64,000 bases of DNA from positions 9,635 through 73,634 of the forward strand of contig CAZJKE010000008.1 in the NCBI GenBank assembly GCA_964546585.1, read 5' to 3'. Source of the DNA: CAZJKE01 sp964546585. Lineage in GTDB: Bacteria; Planctomycetota; Phycisphaerae; Phycisphaerales; SM1A02. A program made the position numbers and the translations under genes. Under the pieces are notes generated by a model. That model made no database searches. It saw only the letters and a list, made by a program, of their open reading frames with translations, and had not been told where the DNA came from. This document shows positions 24,477 to 33,012 of the stretch, piece by piece. Numbering within the stretch: position 1 is the stretch's first letter; each line of letters begins with the position of its first letter.

Positions 24477-25226
24477 TCAGCAGGTCAGTCCGCCATCCAC
24501 GACCAACACCTGCCCTGTCACATATCCACCCCCGTCCGAGACGAGAAATGATACCGCCGCCGCGATGTCCTGCACCTGGCCAAAACGACGCAGCGGCAGG
24601 CTCTTGAAAATGCCCTGGCTGACCTCATCGCCAAGATCGGCGGTCATGTCCGTCTCGATAAAGCCTGGGGCCACGGCATTGGAAGTAATGCCCTTTGACC
24701 CAAATTCCTTGGCAATGGTCTTCGTCAGCCCGATCAGACCCGCCTTTGCTGCGGCATAGTTCGCCTGCCCGGGGTTGCCGGATAGACCTGTCACCGAAGT
24801 GATATTGATGATGCGTCCCCAACGGCCCTTCATCATGGGCCTTGCCGCCGCACGGCAGCCCATGAAGACGGATCGCAGGTTGACTGTCATGACATCGTCG
24901 AAGTCCTCGTCGGACATGCGGAGCATCAGGCCGTCCTTTGCCATGCCGGCGTTGTTGACCAGGACATCCAGGCGCCCGCGATCATCGGCCACAGACTCGA
25001 CCAACTCGCCGAATGCCGAGCCGTCCGACAAGTCGCAGGGCCGGCAGGATGCGTCGCCCCCCGCTTTGATGATTCCATCGCGCACCTCTTCCAACGCCTC
25101 GGTGTTTCTCGCAACCAGCACGACATGCAGGCCGTCATCGGCCAGTTGTTCGGCGATTGCGCGGCCGATGCCGCGGCTTGCGCCGGTGACGATGGCAACC
25201 TGTTGTTCGACGCTGGTCCGTGTCAT
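24477..25226 (-). CDS. fabG: 3-Oxoacyl-ACP reductase
   Basis: 249-aa NADPH-dependent short-chain dehydrogenase reducing 3-oxoacyl-ACP. It has the cofactor motif TGASRGIG, the NNAG motif in VLVNNAGMAKDG, catalytic Ser in NITSVTGLSG, and YxxxK as YAAAK. The C-terminus GYVTGQVLVVDGG is typical of FabG. It follows the operon lipoprotein by 18 bp and precedes acpP. Confidence 0.95.
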   Translation of the reverse strand: MTRTSVEQQVAIVTGASRGIGRAIAEQLADDGLHVVLVARNTEALEEVRDGIIKAGGDASCRPCDLSDGSAFGELVESVADDRGRLDVLVNNAGMAKDGLMLRMSDEDFDDVMTVNLRSVFMGCRAAARPMMKGRWGRIINITSVTGLSGNPGQANYAAAKAGLIGLTKTIAKEFGSKGITSNAVAPGFIETDMTADLGDEVSQGIFKSLPLRRFGQVQDIAAAVSFLVSDGGGYVTGQVLVVDGGLTC

Positions 25227-25244
25227 GGTGGAGTACCGCGGGTG

Positions 25245-26003
25245 CTATGGATTCGGGGTAATTGGACGCCCGGGGGGTGGACCGGGGCCCTTCTTCGGAG
25301 GAGAACCAGGGCCGCTCGGCGGTGTCGTCATCGGGCCGGGGCCGCCACCGCCCCCTCCGCCGGGAACCATTGTTACCCCACCACCGCTTGAGTATTCAAG
25401 ATCTCCGTCGGGCTGCGAAGCGATCTCGATGAACTTTGCCTTGCCGGCAAACCATGCTTCGATCCAGTTGCCGCTGAGTCTATCTACGATGCCCGGAGGC
25501 GACTCGACGGAAGTGAACGAGTACATCCCACCGTCGACCTCGTACAACCACAACTGCGGCTGGTATTCGAAACCGACCTCGTACTTGACCAGGACACATG
25601 CACGCCCTTCGGGACTGTTGCCGGCCTCGATCTCCGCCATCGTGATGGCTTTGGACATCTCGGCAAGTTGCCCGCGGCCGTCGATGGCGTCAAGTTCCAA
25701 CTGATCGTTGAAGGACATCATGGCACGAAGCGTCGCTGCATCACCGCGGAGAAACGCGTTGACGAATTGCAGGATGGCACGCCGGTCCTCAGTTGAAGAT
25801 GGTGCAGCATCGTCGGCCCAGATGATGCGGTCGTCGATGGTCATCTCGGCGACCAGTTCGGCAATCGACTTGACCGGCGGTGGCGGCGGCGCCTTGGGCG
25901 CCTCTCGCTTGACCTGCTTTGGTGCTTCCTCCTTACCACCGCAGGCCGCTACCAGCAGCCCGGCGATCAGGACGAGTGCGAATGTCGTCTTACGGTTCAT
26001 CAT
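25245..26003 (-). CDS. Lipoprotein inside the fatty-acid operon
   Basis: 252-aa lipoprotein: signal MMNRKTTFALVLIAGLLVAA, lipidated Cys in VAACGG, then a Pro-rich linker with a PPPPP run. A globular domain (residues ~45-205) looks like a small alpha+beta fold: FVNAFLRGDAATLRAMMSF suggests an NTF2/SnoaL-like helix. The C-terminal ~45 residues are Gly/Pro low-complexity with a run of eight Gly. It overlaps the fabD stop by 14 bases and precedes fabG by 18 bp, so it is part of the operon. Function unknown; an envelope protein between fabD and fabG is unusual. Confidence 0.75.
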   Translation of the reverse strand: MMNRKTTFALVLIAGLLVAACGGKEEAPKQVKREAPKAPPPPPVKSIAELVAEMTIDDRIIWADDAAPSSTEDRRAILQFVNAFLRGDAATLRAMMSFNDQLELDAIDGRGQLAEMSKAITMAEIEAGNSPEGRACVLVKYEVGFEYQPQLWLYEVDGGMYSFTSVESPPGIVDRLSGNWIEAWFAGKAKFIEIASQPDGDLEYSSGGGVTMVPGGGGGGGPGPMTTPPSGPGSPPKKGPGPPPGRPITPNP

Positions 26004-26901
26004 GGCTCTGCACCTTCACTTGTCGGTCGATCCGCCGCATCAGTCCGCGAAGCACGCCTCCCGGTGCCATCTCGTGCCACGCACCATCATACCGCCCGGC
26101 CATGTCCCGGCACTGCTGCGACCAGCGAACCGGGTTCGTGATCTGGTCAACAAGGCGATCGGCAAGGCTTCCCCGGTCATGGAGCGAAGCGGTCACATTG
26201 GACCACACATCAATTGCTGGCACCCGGAGCGTCGCATCCTCCAACGCTGTTCGCATCCCCTCCGCTGCTGGTGCCATGAAGGGTGAGTGAAATGCGCCCG
26301 CGACCGACAGCGGCGCGGCGCGAAGTCCGCGTTCGGTGGCCGTCTCGGCCGCTCTTGCGCAGGCAGCAGTGGAGCCGCTGATGACCAGTTGGCCCGGCGC
26401 GTTGTAGTTGGCTGGCACAAGAACATCACCAAGCGCAGCATCGACACAGAGTGACTCAATGTCCGCATCCTCCCCCATCACGGCGACCATCGTGCTCTCC
26501 GCGGCCTCGGCGGCATCCTGCATGAGCCTGCCGCGTGTGGCGACCAGATGAAGTCCCTCCACAAAGTCAAATACGCCGGCCAGATGGAGCGCGGTGTACT
26601 CGCCGAGCGATAGACCCGCGGCGGCTGCAAGATCTCCTTCCAGACCATGTTCGCGAAGCCCGCGCCAACAGGCGACGCTACAGGTGTAGATTGCCGGCTG
26701 GCTGATGTTCGTACGGTTGATTTCTTCTTCCGGTCCTTCGAAGCACAGGTCCCGCAGCGATGCGCCTAGCGTATCGGCGAGCGCCTCGTCCGCTTCATCA
26801 AACACGGCACGCGCCGCGGCCGACGCCTCGTACCATGCCTTGCCCATGCCGACCTTCTGCGAGCCCTGTCCCGGGCACAGTGCAATGATGCTGCCGCTCA
26901 T
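25990..26901 (-). CDS. fabD: Malonyl-CoA:ACP transacylase
   Basis: About 303 aa. It loads malonate onto ACP. The nucleophile motif is AAGLSLGEYTALHLAG (family GHSLGE; here the first position is GLSLGE), and the His is in VAGAFHSPFMAPA. N-terminal IALCPGQGSQKVGMG is diagnostic. I use the ATG at 26901, which overlaps the fabH stop (TGATG); the frame also has an ATG four codons upstream. Confidence 0.94.
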   Translation of the reverse strand: MSGSIIALCPGQGSQKVGMGKAWYEASAAARAVFDEADEALADTLGASLRDLCFEGPEEEINRTNISQPAIYTCSVACWRGLREHGLEGDLAAAAGLSLGEYTALHLAGVFDFVEGLHLVATRGRLMQDAAEAAESTMVAVMGEDADIESLCVDAALGDVLVPANYNAPGQLVISGSTAACARAAETATERGLRAAPLSVAGAFHSPFMAPAAEGMRTALEDATLRVPAIDVWSNVTASLHDRGSLADRLVDQITNPVRWSQQCRDMAGRYDGAWHEMAPGGVLRGLMRRIDRQVKVQSHDEP

Positions 26902-27890
26902 CAGAGGTTCCACACACTACTTGTCCATGTCAACCCGCCGCCGAAAGCAAGCATGACGATGGTGTCACCGCGACTAATCGACCCATTCCGCCAAAGTTGG
27001 TCGAGGCAGAGGCTGACGGATCCGCTGCTGCTGTTTCCGTAGCGATCGATATTGATATAGACCTTCTCGCTCGGCAGGCTGAGTTTTTGCATCGCCGACT
27101 CGATGATCCTCGCGTTGGACTGGTGACAGATGAACTGGGCGATATCTTCCACAGCGAGTTGAGTGTTGGCCATCGTTTCCACAGCGAGGTCCTGAAAAGT
27201 ATTGACGGCGAACTTGTAGACCTCCTTCCCCTTCATACGGAGTTTGCCGAGCGGCACATCAAAGCCGTCATCCTCGACCACTTCATCCAATCGGTTCGGG
27301 ATGTACAGCGATGACCAGTCAGTCCCGTCCCCGTTCATGCGTTGATAGATGCACCCCTCCGTTGGAGTATCGCTTCGCTGCAGGATGGCACACCCAGCCG
27401 CGTCACCGAAGAGGATGGCTGATCCCCGCTCGTGCATATCCGAAATTCCGGTCATACAGTCACCGCCGACGACCGCGATTGTCTCGTACCCGCCCGCGCG
27501 AATCAGGCTATCAGCGACATTCATGGCGGAGACAAAGCCGCAGCAAGCGGCAACCAAGTCGAAACCGCCTGTGGGCACTGCGCCGATCGCGCCGCCAAGG
27601 CGAGAGGCGTTGGATGGACAGGTCATTTCGGAGGTTACGGATGCGGTGATGATGAGGGACAAATCCGTGGGCTGCACGGATGCGTTGTCCATCGCATTGC
27701 GAAGTGCTTCGAGTTCCAGCGTGAAAACGCTCTCGCCGCGGCCGCAGACCCGGCGTTCGCGGATGCCACTTCGCTGCTCTATCCAGTCAGCATCCACCCC
27801 AAACCGCTTGGCGAGCGTCTCGTTGTCCAGGATCGTCTCAGGCACGGCGGAGCCGGTGCCGAGCAGCCGCACGCCGCAGGGTGTGGTCAT
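26901..27890 (-). CDS. fabH: 3-Oxoacyl-ACP synthase III
   Basis: 329-aa initiating condensing enzyme joining acetyl-CoA (or a branched starter) and malonyl-ACP. Catalytic Cys is in DLVAACCGFVSAM, His in ICHQSNARII, Asn in NIDRYGNSSSGSV. N-terminal LLGTGSAVPETILDN is typical. Coupled to plsX by a 4-base overlap. Confidence 0.95.
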   Translation of the reverse strand: MTTPCGVRLLGTGSAVPETILDNETLAKRFGVDADWIEQRSGIRERRVCGRGESVFTLELEALRNAMDNASVQPTDLSLIITASVTSEMTCPSNASRLGGAIGAVPTGGFDLVAACCGFVSAMNVADSLIRAGGYETIAVVGGDCMTGISDMHERGSAILFGDAAGCAILQRSDTPTEGCIYQRMNGDGTDWSSLYIPNRLDEVVEDDGFDVPLGKLRMKGKEVYKFAVNTFQDLAVETMANTQLAVEDIAQFICHQSNARIIESAMQKLSLPSEKVYINIDRYGNSSSGSVSLCLDQLWRNGSISRGDTIVMLAFGGGLTWTSSVWNL

Positions 27891-28909
27891 GCGACCCCCG
27901 CTTCCTCTTCGACCTCCGCGAGACCTTCGACGATGTGTTCGTTCACACCCGACACAACGAATTGCCTGACTCGCTGCACCGCATTATTGATCGTCCTGGC
28001 CCTGGAACTTCCGTGGCTGATGAGGCTCACGCCATTGACACCCAACAGTGGCGCACCGCCGTGCTCGTGATAGTCGTACTCGGCGTAGAGACTGCCAACG
28101 ATTGGGTCGAACTTCTCGACCAGATCCGGATGCGTGTCGGCGATGTCCTTGGCGAGTTTGCGAATGAGCCCGGTCGAGAGGCCTTCGGCCAGCTTGATCG
28201 AGACATTGCCGACGATGCCGTCAGTGATCACCACATCAGCACCGCCGTCAAAGAGCGACCGTCCCTCGATGAAACCGATGAAGTTGACCGAAGGCGTGTC
28301 CCGCAACATGTCTCGGGCCGACTTGAGGTGACCGGTGCCCTTCTGTTCTTCGCCGCCCACATTCATCAGGGCGACTCGAGGATTCTCGATGCCAAGAATG
28401 CGGCGGGCGTAGACCGTGCCCATAACGCCGTACTGGCAGAGATGGAGTGGCTTCGGTTCGATATTGGCCCCGACATCGATGAAGGCGACGGTCCCGCCAA
28501 ACGTGGGAACGGGCGCGGCGATGCCGGGCCGGTGCACATGGGGCAGACGCCGAAGGTACATCTGGCTGGCGGCAACGAATGCGCCGGTATTGCCCGCCGA
28601 GATCACACCGTCGAGGGGATTGTCCTCGCGGTGGCTCCCTGCGCGGCAGAGCGCGACAAGCGAACTGTCTTGCTTGCTGCGAACGGCATCGACCGGCCCC
28701 TCGTCCATGCCGATGACTTCGCTGGTCGGAACAATTTCCCAGTTCGAGGCATCCGCCCCGGCAGCGTCCAATGCGGCCGAGATGATGTCGCCGTCGCCAA
28801 AGAGGACGAGTCGGTCATCGGTATGGAGGTGTTCGGTGGCGGCGATCGCGCCGTCAAGAATGGCCTGTGGGGCGTTGTCACCCCCCATCACATCGATGCC
28901 AATCCGCAT
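27887..28909 (-). CDS. plsX: Phosphate acyltransferase PlsX
   Basis: 340-aa peripheral membrane enzyme making acyl-phosphate from acyl-ACP for phospholipid synthesis. It starts MRIGIDVMGGDNAPQAILDG, the family signature, and contains VISAGNTGAFVAAS and FIDVGANIEPKP. Its usual partner PlsY is not in the window. It is 3 bp downstream of rpmF and overlaps fabH by 4 bases, the classic rpmF-plsX-fabH order. Confidence 0.95.
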   Translation of the reverse strand: MRIGIDVMGGDNAPQAILDGAIAATEHLHTDDRLVLFGDGDIISAALDAAGADASNWEIVPTSEVIGMDEGPVDAVRSKQDSSLVALCRAGSHREDNPLDGVISAGNTGAFVAASQMYLRRLPHVHRPGIAAPVPTFGGTVAFIDVGANIEPKPLHLCQYGVMGTVYARRILGIENPRVALMNVGGEEQKGTGHLKSARDMLRDTPSVNFIGFIEGRSLFDGGADVVITDGIVGNVSIKLAEGLSTGLIRKLAKDIADTHPDLVEKFDPIVGSLYAEYDYHEHGGAPLLGVNGVSLISHGSSRARTINNAVQRVRQFVVSGVNEHIVEGLAEVEEEAGVA

Positions 28910-28912
28910 CGG

Positions 28913-29098
28913 TTACCCGGCTCCGGCAGCCTTCACCTGCAGGCCAGGCCGTACATACCCGCAGCCACCGCACGCGTGGTGAGGGCGACGGAGGCTCCCG
29001 CAGTTGGGGCATGCGACGAGTTTGGTACTTCGCAGCGCCAGATGAGAGCGACGTTTTCGTTTGCGTGCCGGTGATGTTCTGAGTTTCGGGGTCGACAT
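28913..29098 (-). CDS. rpmF: 50S ribosomal protein L32
   Basis: 61-aa ribosomal protein with the zinc ribbon CPNCGSLRRPHHACGGCG (four Cys) after a basic N-terminus (RKRKRRSHLALRS). It is slightly extended at both ends. It is the first gene behind the promoter at 29155-29183, with GAGG 8 bases before the ATG as ribosome-binding site. Confidence 0.94.
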   Translation of the reverse strand: MSTPKLRTSPARKRKRRSHLALRSTKLVACPNCGSLRRPHHACGGCGYVRPGLQVKAAGAG

Positions 29099-29154
29099 CT
29101 GAAAAACCTCGCTGCTGGGCTCTGAGGGGACTCTCCCCGCGGTCGGAACGGCAC

Positions 29155-29183
29155 ACTGTAGGGAGGCCGTTTGCGGGTGTCAA
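29155..29183 (-). promoter_or_regulatory. Promoter of the rpmF-plsX-fab operon
   Basis: On the minus strand TTGACA (29178-29183, perfect -35) is followed after exactly 17 bp by TACAGT (29155-29160). Transcription would start near 29147, leaving a ~50-nt leader before rpmF. This is the best sigma-70-type promoter I found in the window. Confidence 0.75.
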
Positions 29184-29200
29184 TAGTTGGGAAAGACGGC

Positions 29201-29227
29201 GTCTGAGGGCAGACGGTGTCAGACACC
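29201..29227. repeat. Paired REP-like hairpins before the fab operon
   Basis: Two adjacent hairpins: GTCTG-AGGG-CAGAC (29201-29214) and GGTGTC-A-GACACC (29215-29227). They lie between the stop of the last gene of the large upstream operon (29230) and the rpmF promoter, and probably terminate or insulate it. The second belongs to the palindrome family noted in the findings. Confidence 0.55.
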
Positions 29228-29229
29228 CT

Positions 29230-30225
29230 CTATCCGAGGCCGGCTCGGGCACCCGCCGGATCGATGAGCCAGAGCCAATCGTCAAACAGGAATTCCAGAC
29301 GCTGGGCCAGGAGGGCGATGCGGCCCATGACGGTGTAGCCGAAGGCAGCACCGAACGTGACCATCAGGTACCAGATGCCCAGGCGGGCAGTCTTGCCCAC
29401 CGCACCCTTGTGTTCCACGGAGAAGAAAAAGTACACCAGCGTCGCAAAGACACCCACGACCAGCACGATCGCGCGGAATGACGCCCAGAAGTCAAGCGAC
29501 CCGCCCTGCATGTCGATCAGCGGCACAATGGTGCTGTTGATCTGGTTGACGAAGTCAGTCTCGATATACGCGTATATCCGCAAGCCAGCCGTCGAGCCAA
29601 TGATGAAGGCAAGCGGCCATCTGGAAATCCAGCCGCCCACCGGTGAGAGTCGCCAGATCAGCATGATGCCCAAGACAAGCGGAATCAGGTACATCCATTG
29701 GGGTTCCACCTCGGCCATTCCGGGCATGAAGTTCGCCTTCACAAGAGAGGGCATGAGTTTGCCGAGCAGGTTCGGAATGACGATGTCCCAGAAACCGACC
29801 ACCATCCAATATCCGGCTGAGACACCGACAACCACCGACTCCGCAACCTTGTAGAAGAGATTGTCGCGGTAGAGGAATGACATGATGGCGAGCGTGAAGA
29901 ACGCCCCGATCCAGAGGCCAATCGTTCTGCTTGGATTCAGGAGATAGGTCTTCTGCGCTGGATCCGCCGCCTCCGCCTCAGCCCAAGCCGCCTTGGTAGA
30001 GCCCGAATCCTGCGCCCAGGCAGCGATCGGCTGCCCATCGGCGTTCGTAACCAGAGACAGGCCTGAAGGCAGATCACTTTGCGTCGTGCCCTCCGGCAAC
30101 ACAGCCGAAGCCACCTCAGTCACCTTGACATACGACTGCCCCATGGCACCACTCGCGGCGCGCCAGGCAATCCACACGCCGGCGACGACGAGGATGATGG
30201 TCCAGATGACGGCGTCGCGTTTCAT
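29230..30225 (-). CDS. Multi-pass membrane protein, last gene of the MutL-like cluster
   Basis: 331-aa membrane protein with about seven hydrophobic helices: one at the N-terminus (AVIWTIILVVAGVWIAW), then a ~70-residue extracytoplasmic domain, then six more (e.g. TIGLWIGAFFTLAIMSFLY, WPLAFIIGSTAGLRIYAYIE, GIWYLMVTFGAAFGYTVMG). No known catalytic motif is visible. Charged residues inside helices (SFLYRDN, LRIYAYIETD) hint at a channel or assembly role. Its ATG overlaps the previous gene's stop by one base (TGATG). Function unknown; context ties it to the three other membrane proteins and the ASKHA ATPase upstream. Confidence 0.7.
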   Translation of the reverse strand: MKRDAVIWTIILVVAGVWIAWRAASGAMGQSYVKVTEVASAVLPEGTTQSDLPSGLSLVTNADGQPIAAWAQDSGSTKAAWAEAEAADPAQKTYLLNPSRTIGLWIGAFFTLAIMSFLYRDNLFYKVAESVVVGVSAGYWMVVGFWDIVIPNLLGKLMPSLVKANFMPGMAEVEPQWMYLIPLVLGIMLIWRLSPVGGWISRWPLAFIIGSTAGLRIYAYIETDFVNQINSTIVPLIDMQGGSLDFWASFRAIVLVVGVFATLVYFFFSVEHKGAVGKTARLGIWYLMVTFGAAFGYTVMGRIALLAQRLEFLFDDWLWLIDPAGARAGLG

Positions 30226-31109
30226 CAGGTCATTCCCCGCCTTCTCTCCATGAAGTAAATGACATTGCCGCCAATGATGAGCCCGATCATCAAGAGGTGG
30301 GCGACCAACTGCGGCCCCATGCGGCGGACGCCTTCCTGCAATTCACCGGGAACTGGCATTCCCTCATCGCGGTAGTACCTGTCCGTTACCAGTTTCTCAT
30401 ACTCGGCCGCGCCCTTGATAGCCCCAAGCAGGCCCGGCAACTGACTGGGAATGTACGGGTAGAAAAGCGGCGCCTGTACGCCCGTGCATCCGGCGATGAG
30501 TGTGATCTCGTCCGGGTAGGGACCCACCGCGTATTGCACCCATTCCTTCGTACCGGCCGAACCGGCCGAGATGTTGATGACGAGATCCATATCCTGGATT
30601 GAGTCAACCCCTTCGAGCATGGGGATCTCGTCAATCGCTTCTCCGTAGGAATCGGTCGTATAGATCTCTCGCAGATTGGTCACGATAACCTTGATGACAG
30701 CCTCGCCGCCGGACTTGTAGCCGAGGTTCACATAGTCCTCACCGTAGACCATGTCAGGGAATCGCTGATTGAGTTTGTCATTCTTGATGACCTCGTTGAT
30801 CGACTCCTCCACCATCTGCGGTCCGACCGGCCAGAGCGCCATGTAGTACATCCGCAGGCCCTTGGCTGCGCAGTGGTAGGTAAACGCGGTCGCCATTGGC
30901 TTGAGTTCGCCCTCACTTGCAGGATCGAAGTCCCAAGACAGAAGCACTCTGTCACCAGGCTCAAGATCCTCGATGGCGTTGAAACACACCTCCGCCAGCG
31001 CAGACTCCTTCTCCGGCAGTCGCAGTTGCAGCAGGATTGGAATGCCGACTGCAAGCAGCATGGACAAGAAGACCCAGCGACGATCGAGATTTCGGAAGAA
31101 CGCAAACAT
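30225..31109 (-). CDS. Membrane-anchored protein with large external domain (MutL-like cluster)
   Basis: About 294 aa: one N-terminal helix (WVFLSMLLAVGIPILLQL), a ~220-residue extracytoplasmic alpha/beta domain (EPGDRVLLSWDFDPASEGEL; NISAGSAGTKEWVQYAVGPY; AGCTGVQAPLFYPYIPSQLP) and a C-terminal helix (LVAHLLMIGLIIGGNVIYFM). I start at 31109 because GGGGAGGAA stands just before that ATG; an ATG at 31133 would overlap the upstream gene. The topology (anchor-domain-anchor) looks like a structural piece of a complex. No family recognised. Confidence 0.7.
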   Translation of the reverse strand: MFAFFRNLDRRWVFLSMLLAVGIPILLQLRLPEKESALAEVCFNAIEDLEPGDRVLLSWDFDPASEGELKPMATAFTYHCAAKGLRMYYMALWPVGPQMVEESINEVIKNDKLNQRFPDMVYGEDYVNLGYKSGGEAVIKVIVTNLREIYTTDSYGEAIDEIPMLEGVDSIQDMDLVINISAGSAGTKEWVQYAVGPYPDEITLIAGCTGVQAPLFYPYIPSQLPGLLGAIKGAAEYEKLVTDRYYRDEGMPVPGELQEGVRRMGPQLVAHLLMIGLIIGGNVIYFMERRRGMT

Positions 31110-31113
31110 GCCG

Positions 31114-31812
31114 CTATTCCTCCCCCGATCCAAGATAGGAGCGATCGACGCCGAGCAGCATCTTGAGCGAGGTGGAGACCAAGCCCAGCGCGATGCCGAT
31201 CATGATGGCGCGATTGCCCGCCGTGTTGACAACGGACATGATGTAGACGGTCAGGTTGTCGATCTTGAGCCCGTTGATCTCCTCGGGGAACCAGCCCGTG
31301 AGATACGCACCAGCGAAGGTGCGGCCGAGCAGAATGATGAACGCCGTGCCGAGCAGCAGAATGGCTTCGATGTTCTTCGCGCGGAACGCCCGGAAGGCGG
31401 CGGACGCGACATAGAAGGCGAGCATCGCAAACATCGTGGCGGTCAGCGGCTTGAACGCATATTCGTACAGCCACCAGAAGGGCGCGCCTTCTTCGCGGTA
31501 ACTGCCCGAGTACGAAACCAGCGGATACCGAGGGTTGGGATGAACCCCGAACTTCACCAGGCCCACATAGAGTGTGACGAAGAACGCGATGAGGACGATT
31601 CCCGAGTACGCCCACCCCTGCCGCTGATCGGAAACCTTCTTGAGATGCAGGAACAACAGGTTGCCGCCACCAAGTACGAAGGCCATCGCCGCCAGCACAT
31701 CGAACCAGATGGCAACATGCTCGCCCGCCGCCGAGGTCTGGGGACTGAAATACGACAGCAGGATGGCGAAGCCAGCGAATCCGCAGATGAGCAATGGAAT
31801 GGTTCGCTTCAT
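31114..31812 (-). CDS. Six-helix membrane protein (MutL-like cluster)
   Basis: 232-aa protein with about six transmembrane helices and short loops. The only long loop (residues ~80-115, PNPRYPLVSYSGSYREEGAP) is probably external. The last loop, TVYIMSVVNTAGNRAIMIGI, has conserved-looking polar residues. It precedes the anchored protein by 4 bp and follows the DUF6754-like gene by 19 bp. No motif for transport or catalysis is visible; likely the membrane core of the putative complex. Confidence 0.7.
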   Translation of the reverse strand: MKRTIPLLICGFAGFAILLSYFSPQTSAAGEHVAIWFDVLAAMAFVLGGGNLLFLHLKKVSDQRQGWAYSGIVLIAFFVTLYVGLVKFGVHPNPRYPLVSYSGSYREEGAPFWWLYEYAFKPLTATMFAMLAFYVASAAFRAFRAKNIEAILLLGTAFIILLGRTFAGAYLTGWFPEEINGLKIDNLTVYIMSVVNTAGNRAIMIGIALGLVSTSLKMLLGVDRSYLGSGEE

Positions 31813-31831
31813 CGTGTCGCTCGCCGCGCGG

Positions 31832-32989
31832 TCAGAGGACCGTCTCCTTGATGAAGAAGGTGAAGTCCCCGACCCAGCCCCAGTCGGTGACGCTTGCCAG
31901 TGTTGCAGCCGCGATACCGATGACCATCAGGATGCCCGCAAGCACCTTGCCCGCATCCTGTCCCTTGAGACTCCCCAGTTCCTCGGGCGAACCGGTCAGA
32001 TACGCCGACGCGGCGAAGAACTCCTCGCCGATGAGCGTGTAGTCGCAGGCCGCAACAAAGAACGGCAACTGGGCGGGCATGGCGGTACCTGCAACCTGAA
32101 TGGCACCGATCGCATTCCCGGTCTCGGCGAGGATCAGAGATTCGGCGTAGAACGCACCGAGGTAGAAGCAGGCAGCCGGTTTCTCCCGCACCATTACGCC
32201 CGAGAGATACGCCACATAGCCAAACTGCTCGTCCGTGACATAGTAGATTTCGTCCTCGTTGTACGCATCAGGCCTGCCTGCGGTGAGATAGGCGGCCTGA
32301 ACCGTCTCCCTGGCAGTTGTCATGACAAGCGCACGAGATGTTGGTACTTCGACACGTGCGCCATATTCAGCGGCCGTCTCGGCAACGCGTGAGAGGATGT
32401 TCAGCCCGGCGATCGTCTGCACATCGTTCATGTCGAGAATGCCGGGGACAAAGAGGCAGTTGCGGCCCATCTCGGTTGCGCGGCCGACCGCTTCCTCAAT
32501 GGCCTCAAGTCCCGCGATTTGTCGCACCCTGATCTCGCGGCCACTTTTCGCCATACGAATGTAGTAGATGACCGCGCCGCAGACGAGCGCCATGATGATG
32601 AAGAGCGGCAGTTTCGCGCGATTGAACCAGCCCTTGTGTAGCGTTACATCATTGGACACCGCTCGATCGGACATTGAACCATCGTTGTGGATGGCGCGAA
32701 TCCCGAATTGCAGCGGCTCCTCCGCACTGAGTCCTGCCGCGTTGAAGTGGCCGATGCCGCCCGGGACTCTTCCCACCTCCTGCCATGTACCTTCTTCTTC
32801 GCCCGGCACCTCGATCGAATACTCCGAAACCGAGTGGTCATCGGGCGACAGGGACCAGGAGATCGTTCCGCTCCCGCCGACATCCATCGGGGTGTCCTTG
32901 GCAGTGACATCCGATGGCGGCGCGGGGTTCGCGGCAGCAACCGAGCAGATCGCTGTGGCGAGAGTCAGAATGGGTACGTTCAGCAACAC
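31832..32989 (-). CDS. DUF6754-like membrane protein with FN3-like domain
   Basis: 385 aa. Signal peptide MLLNVPILTLATAICSVAAA, then a fibronectin-III-like domain (GSGTISWSLSPDDHSVSEYS ... EPLQFGIRAI, residues ~35-105), a transmembrane helix (LPLFIIMALVCGAVIYYI), and a ~200-residue cytoplasmic-side domain (GLEAIEEAVGRATEMGRNCL; FVPGILDMNDVQTIAGLNIL) resembling proteins labelled DUF6754. Helices near the C-terminus end it. The domain has SRALVMTTARETVQAAY and FYLGAFYAESLILAETGNAI stretches that look well conserved. It links the exterior to the cytoplasmic ATPase side. Function unknown; the family name is from memory. Confidence 0.7.
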   Translation of the reverse strand: MLLNVPILTLATAICSVAAANPAPPSDVTAKDTPMDVGGSGTISWSLSPDDHSVSEYSIEVPGEEEGTWQEVGRVPGGIGHFNAAGLSAEEPLQFGIRAIHNDGSMSDRAVSNDVTLHKGWFNRAKLPLFIIMALVCGAVIYYIRMAKSGREIRVRQIAGLEAIEEAVGRATEMGRNCLFVPGILDMNDVQTIAGLNILSRVAETAAEYGARVEVPTSRALVMTTARETVQAAYLTAGRPDAYNEDEIYYVTDEQFGYVAYLSGVMVREKPAACFYLGAFYAESLILAETGNAIGAIQVAGTAMPAQLPFFVAACDYTLIGEEFFAASAYLTGSPEELGSLKGQDAGKVLAGILMVIGIAAATLASVTDWGWVGDFTFFIKETVL

Positions 32990-33012
32990 GCCGTGGGGTA
33001 CTTCCGGGGGGG

